A stretch of 7,302 nucleotides of DNA, from the NCBI GenBank assembly GCA_039715055.1, contig JBDLID010000143.1, positions 1 through 7,302 on the forward strand, read 5' to 3'. The position numbers were made by a program, and so were the translations under genes. Positions 5,733 through 7,302 of this stretch are shown in pieces (positions within the stretch are counted from its first letter, which is position 1; each line of letters begins with the position of its first letter). Origin of the DNA: JBDLID01 sp039715055. GTDB taxonomy: Bacteria > Desulfobacterota > Desulfobulbia > Desulfobulbales > Desulfocapsaceae. Below the pieces are notes generated by a model. That model saw only the letters and a program-made list of their open reading frames with translations. It was not told the origin of the DNA and ran no database searches.

Positions 5733-6692
5733 TTATTGGTTCGGATTGTAGACAATTTTTTTAATAATGGTGTGAAAAGAAGGCCTCGCATTGGCTAAGC
5801 CTTCTTTATTCAAATGGACAGAGTCCCTGAACATAGAATTAGGATATTCGGTTATGTGTTTAAAATATGTTATATTAATCCCTTCATTTTTCCACTCAGA
5901 TAACAGCCTAAAATGAGTTTTGTATCTTCGGACATAACGGTTTTTAACCTTTTTCACATTTCTAATCGGTACAGGAATATAGTAGAAATGGATCCCTTTT
6001 GTAGTCAATAGCTCTGTCAATTTATACAGATGATAACGAGAAACGTACTTACTTTGTAGTTTTTTAACGATGGTCCCAGCTGAATAGTTCTGTGATCTGT
6101 TTTTTCCGGTTTTTTTTCTGACACCAGTGTAGATGCTGGCATTTGTAGTGCCAAGTATCTCCTTCTGGAGGTGAAGGCGGTATTTGAAGGAAGGAAATAG
6201 TTTATATGAGACAGCTTTTGCCGCCTGGACAAGGTTTTTCTTAGCTATTAACAGCTCAAAGCTCTCATCGAAATTATTAAATGTCCGCAGCACATAATTT
6301 TCTGTATATCGTTGCTCGAGATTTTGATCAATAAATAATGGGAGCCCGCTGAAAATGACTGCTTTGGGAGGCGGGTTGTTTTCAAGATAACGTTTGACCA
6401 TGAAGTATTGTCCCGTCATCTCAATGGCCTGGTTTGTGGCAAGCATCGCAAACCGTTTATCCTTGCCATATCTTTGTAACAGTTGGCGGCCAACGGAGTC
6501 TCCAATAAGAATATAGTCAGCCTTCATCGGCTTTGTTTTGATTTTATGGAGAGTTCTGTCTACTTCATGACTGAAATATTGAGCCGGAATTTTACTGGAC
6601 AGAATAATCTCGGTAGTACCGACTAGGAGGACCGCGATTAAGAGCGCTGAACAATGTGGCTTAAAATTGCAGGTAGATAAAATTCTGCGCAT
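5733..6692 (-). CDS. Membrane-anchored SGNH/GDSL-type protein, probable polysaccharide O-acetyltransferase partner
   Basis: 319 aa if started at ATG 6692; ATG 6695 is equally in frame. GGAG (6702-6699) lies 6 and 3 nt upstream respectively, so 6692 has the better spacing; a further in-frame TTG at 6713 is less likely. One N-terminal hydrophobic helix (~residues 16-32, ALLIAVLLVGTTEIIL) would anchor a periplasmic domain. The SGNH fold is suggested by YILIGDSVG (block I, Ser66) and by DSVHLN near the C-terminus (Asp290, His293), the usual catalytic Ser/Asp/His arrangement, and by VIFSGLPLF between them. It overlaps the upstream MBOAT gene by about 32 nt, so translational coupling is likely. By analogy with AlgI/AlgJ and similar pairs it would transfer acetyl groups supplied by the MBOAT protein to an exported glycan. 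The glycan is unknown. The sequence is basic and the DNA AT-rich compared with the left half. Similarity to named families is weak apart from the motifs. Confidence 0.72.
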   Translation of the reverse strand: MRRILSTCNFKPHCSALLIAVLLVGTTEIILSSKIPAQYFSHEVDRTLHKIKTKPMKADYILIGDSVGRQLLQRYGKDKRFAMLATNQAIEMTGQYFMVKRYLENNPPPKAVIFSGLPLFIDQNLEQRYTENYVLRTFNNFDESFELLIAKKNLVQAAKAVSYKLFPSFKYRLHLQKEILGTTNASIYTGVRKKTGKNRSQNYSAGTIVKKLQSKYVSRYHLYKLTELLTTKGIHFYYIPVPIRNVKKVKNRYVRRYKTHFRLLSEWKNEGINITYFKHITEYPNSMFRDSVHLNKEGLANARPSFHTIIKKIVYNPNQ

Positions 6693-7302
6693 CATTTGCT
6701 CCAAAAATAACAACGAGGTAAAAAATTACAGCGTAAAGCACTCCCCTTGCAAAAACCGGAAATTGTAGAATCGGGCTGTGGTCATTACGAAAATATTGAA
6801 TAAACTCGATGATAACCAGAGGTGAAACATAGAATATTAATTGCTTAAGAGCAGTAGAGTGGACTGAGGGATCAAATGCAAAGTTGCTGGTCAGACCAAT
6901 AAATATGTCCCGCACCTGACCAATGGATTCAGCTCGAAATAAATACCAGGTCAATACGATGACATGAAAGAAGAAAATAACTTTAATGAAATGGTAGATG
7001 GGGTGCGCTTTTTCTGGACCTGCTGATTTCGCGCCCTTTAAATAATTTTGATAATGATTGATGGACAGTAGAATGCCGTGAACTCCTCCCCAGAGAACAA
7101 AGGTGATTTTGGCACCGTGCCACAGGCCGCAGAGCAGCATCACGACAAGAAGGTTTCTCATGGTCCTGCCAACTCCTCCACGACTTCCGCCCATAGGTAT
7201 GTAAAGATAGTCCCGAAACCATGTTGACAGGCTGATATGCCATCGCCGCCAGAACTCCTGAGGGTTATGGGCAAAATAGGGAAGGTGAAAGTTCTTCATC
7301 AC
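6661..7302 (-). CDS. MBOAT family O-acyltransferase (AlgI-like), C-terminal part
   Basis: Partial: the frame is open at the right edge and the N-terminal half lies outside. About 213 residues are visible of a family that usually has 450-500. EFWRRWHISLSTWFRDYLYIP (from about residue 17) and LCGLWHGAKITFVLWGG are the two hallmark MBOAT/AlgI motifs; His62 in GLWHG is the conserved putative active-site histidine. At least four hydrophobic segments follow (about 50-75, 105-127, 150-168 and 186-208). The family passes acyl groups, usually acetyl, across the inner membrane for modification of alginate, cellulose, peptidoglycan or other glycans. It overlaps the SGNH gene by about 32 nt. The MRNLLVVMLLCG stretch and PMGGSRGG are also typical. 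The polysaccharide target cannot be read from this window; other genes of the cluster are expected beyond the right edge. Confidence 0.94.
   Translation of the reverse strand: MMKNFHLPYFAHNPQEFWRRWHISLSTWFRDYLYIPMGGSRGGVGRTMRNLLVVMLLCGLWHGAKITFVLWGGVHGILLSINHYQNYLKGAKSAGPEKAHPIYHFIKVIFFFHVIVLTWYLFRAESIGQVRDIFIGLTSNFAFDPSVHSTALKQLIFYVSPLVIIEFIQYFRNDHSPILQFPVFARGVLYAVIFYLVVIFGANDAQNFIYLQF

Overview
The window looks like chromosomal DNA from a Gram-negative bacterium, most plausibly a member of Desulfobacterota (Desulfobulbaceae-like). This assignment is an inference. It rests on the style of the Amt and PII proteins, the amt-then-glnK order behind a sigma-54-type promoter, strong Shine-Dalgarno sites and moderately high GC in the left half. 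No phylogenetic marker is present.

Layout. (1) 1-1856 (+): the 3' part of a fused hydantoinase A/B-type gene, best read as ATP-dependent 5-oxoprolinase, cut by the left edge. (2) 1857-2184: a regulatory intergenic region with a weak hairpin, an AT-rich island of repeated and inverted motifs, and a good -24/-12 sigma-54 promoter. (3) 2185-3950 (+): an ammonium transporter (amt) and a PII protein (GlnK/GlnB), closed by a very strong intrinsic terminator at 3974-4011. (4) 5361-4060 (-): a small DUF1330 protein followed 33 nt later by a soluble PAS-GGDEF diguanylate cyclase, probably one operon. (5) 5362-5732: a 371-nt stretch with no convincing gene but several inverted repeats. (6) 7302-5733 (-): the C-terminal part of an AlgI-like MBOAT O-acyltransferase, cut by the right edge, overlapping a membrane-anchored SGNH/GDSL-type protein. 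The pair probably O-acetylates an exported polysaccharide.

How the genes fit together. Amt imports ammonium and PII plugs or releases it according to nitrogen and energy status. The sigma-54 promoter implies induction under nitrogen limitation through an NtrC-like enhancer-binding protein. 5-Oxoprolinase would return glutamate from 5-oxoproline, which is thematically close, but it has its own upstream context. The cyclic-di-GMP enzyme and the polysaccharide acetylation pair on the opposite strand suggest a surface or biofilm theme, though nothing in the sequence links them directly. GC content drops clearly toward the right: one 60-base line in the oxoprolinase gene counts about 75% GC and one in the SGNH gene about 38%. 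The acetylation genes may therefore have a different history.

I see no CRISPR array, tRNA, rRNA, insertion sequence or phage gene. I found no clearly new system. The least explained parts are the two intergenic regions.
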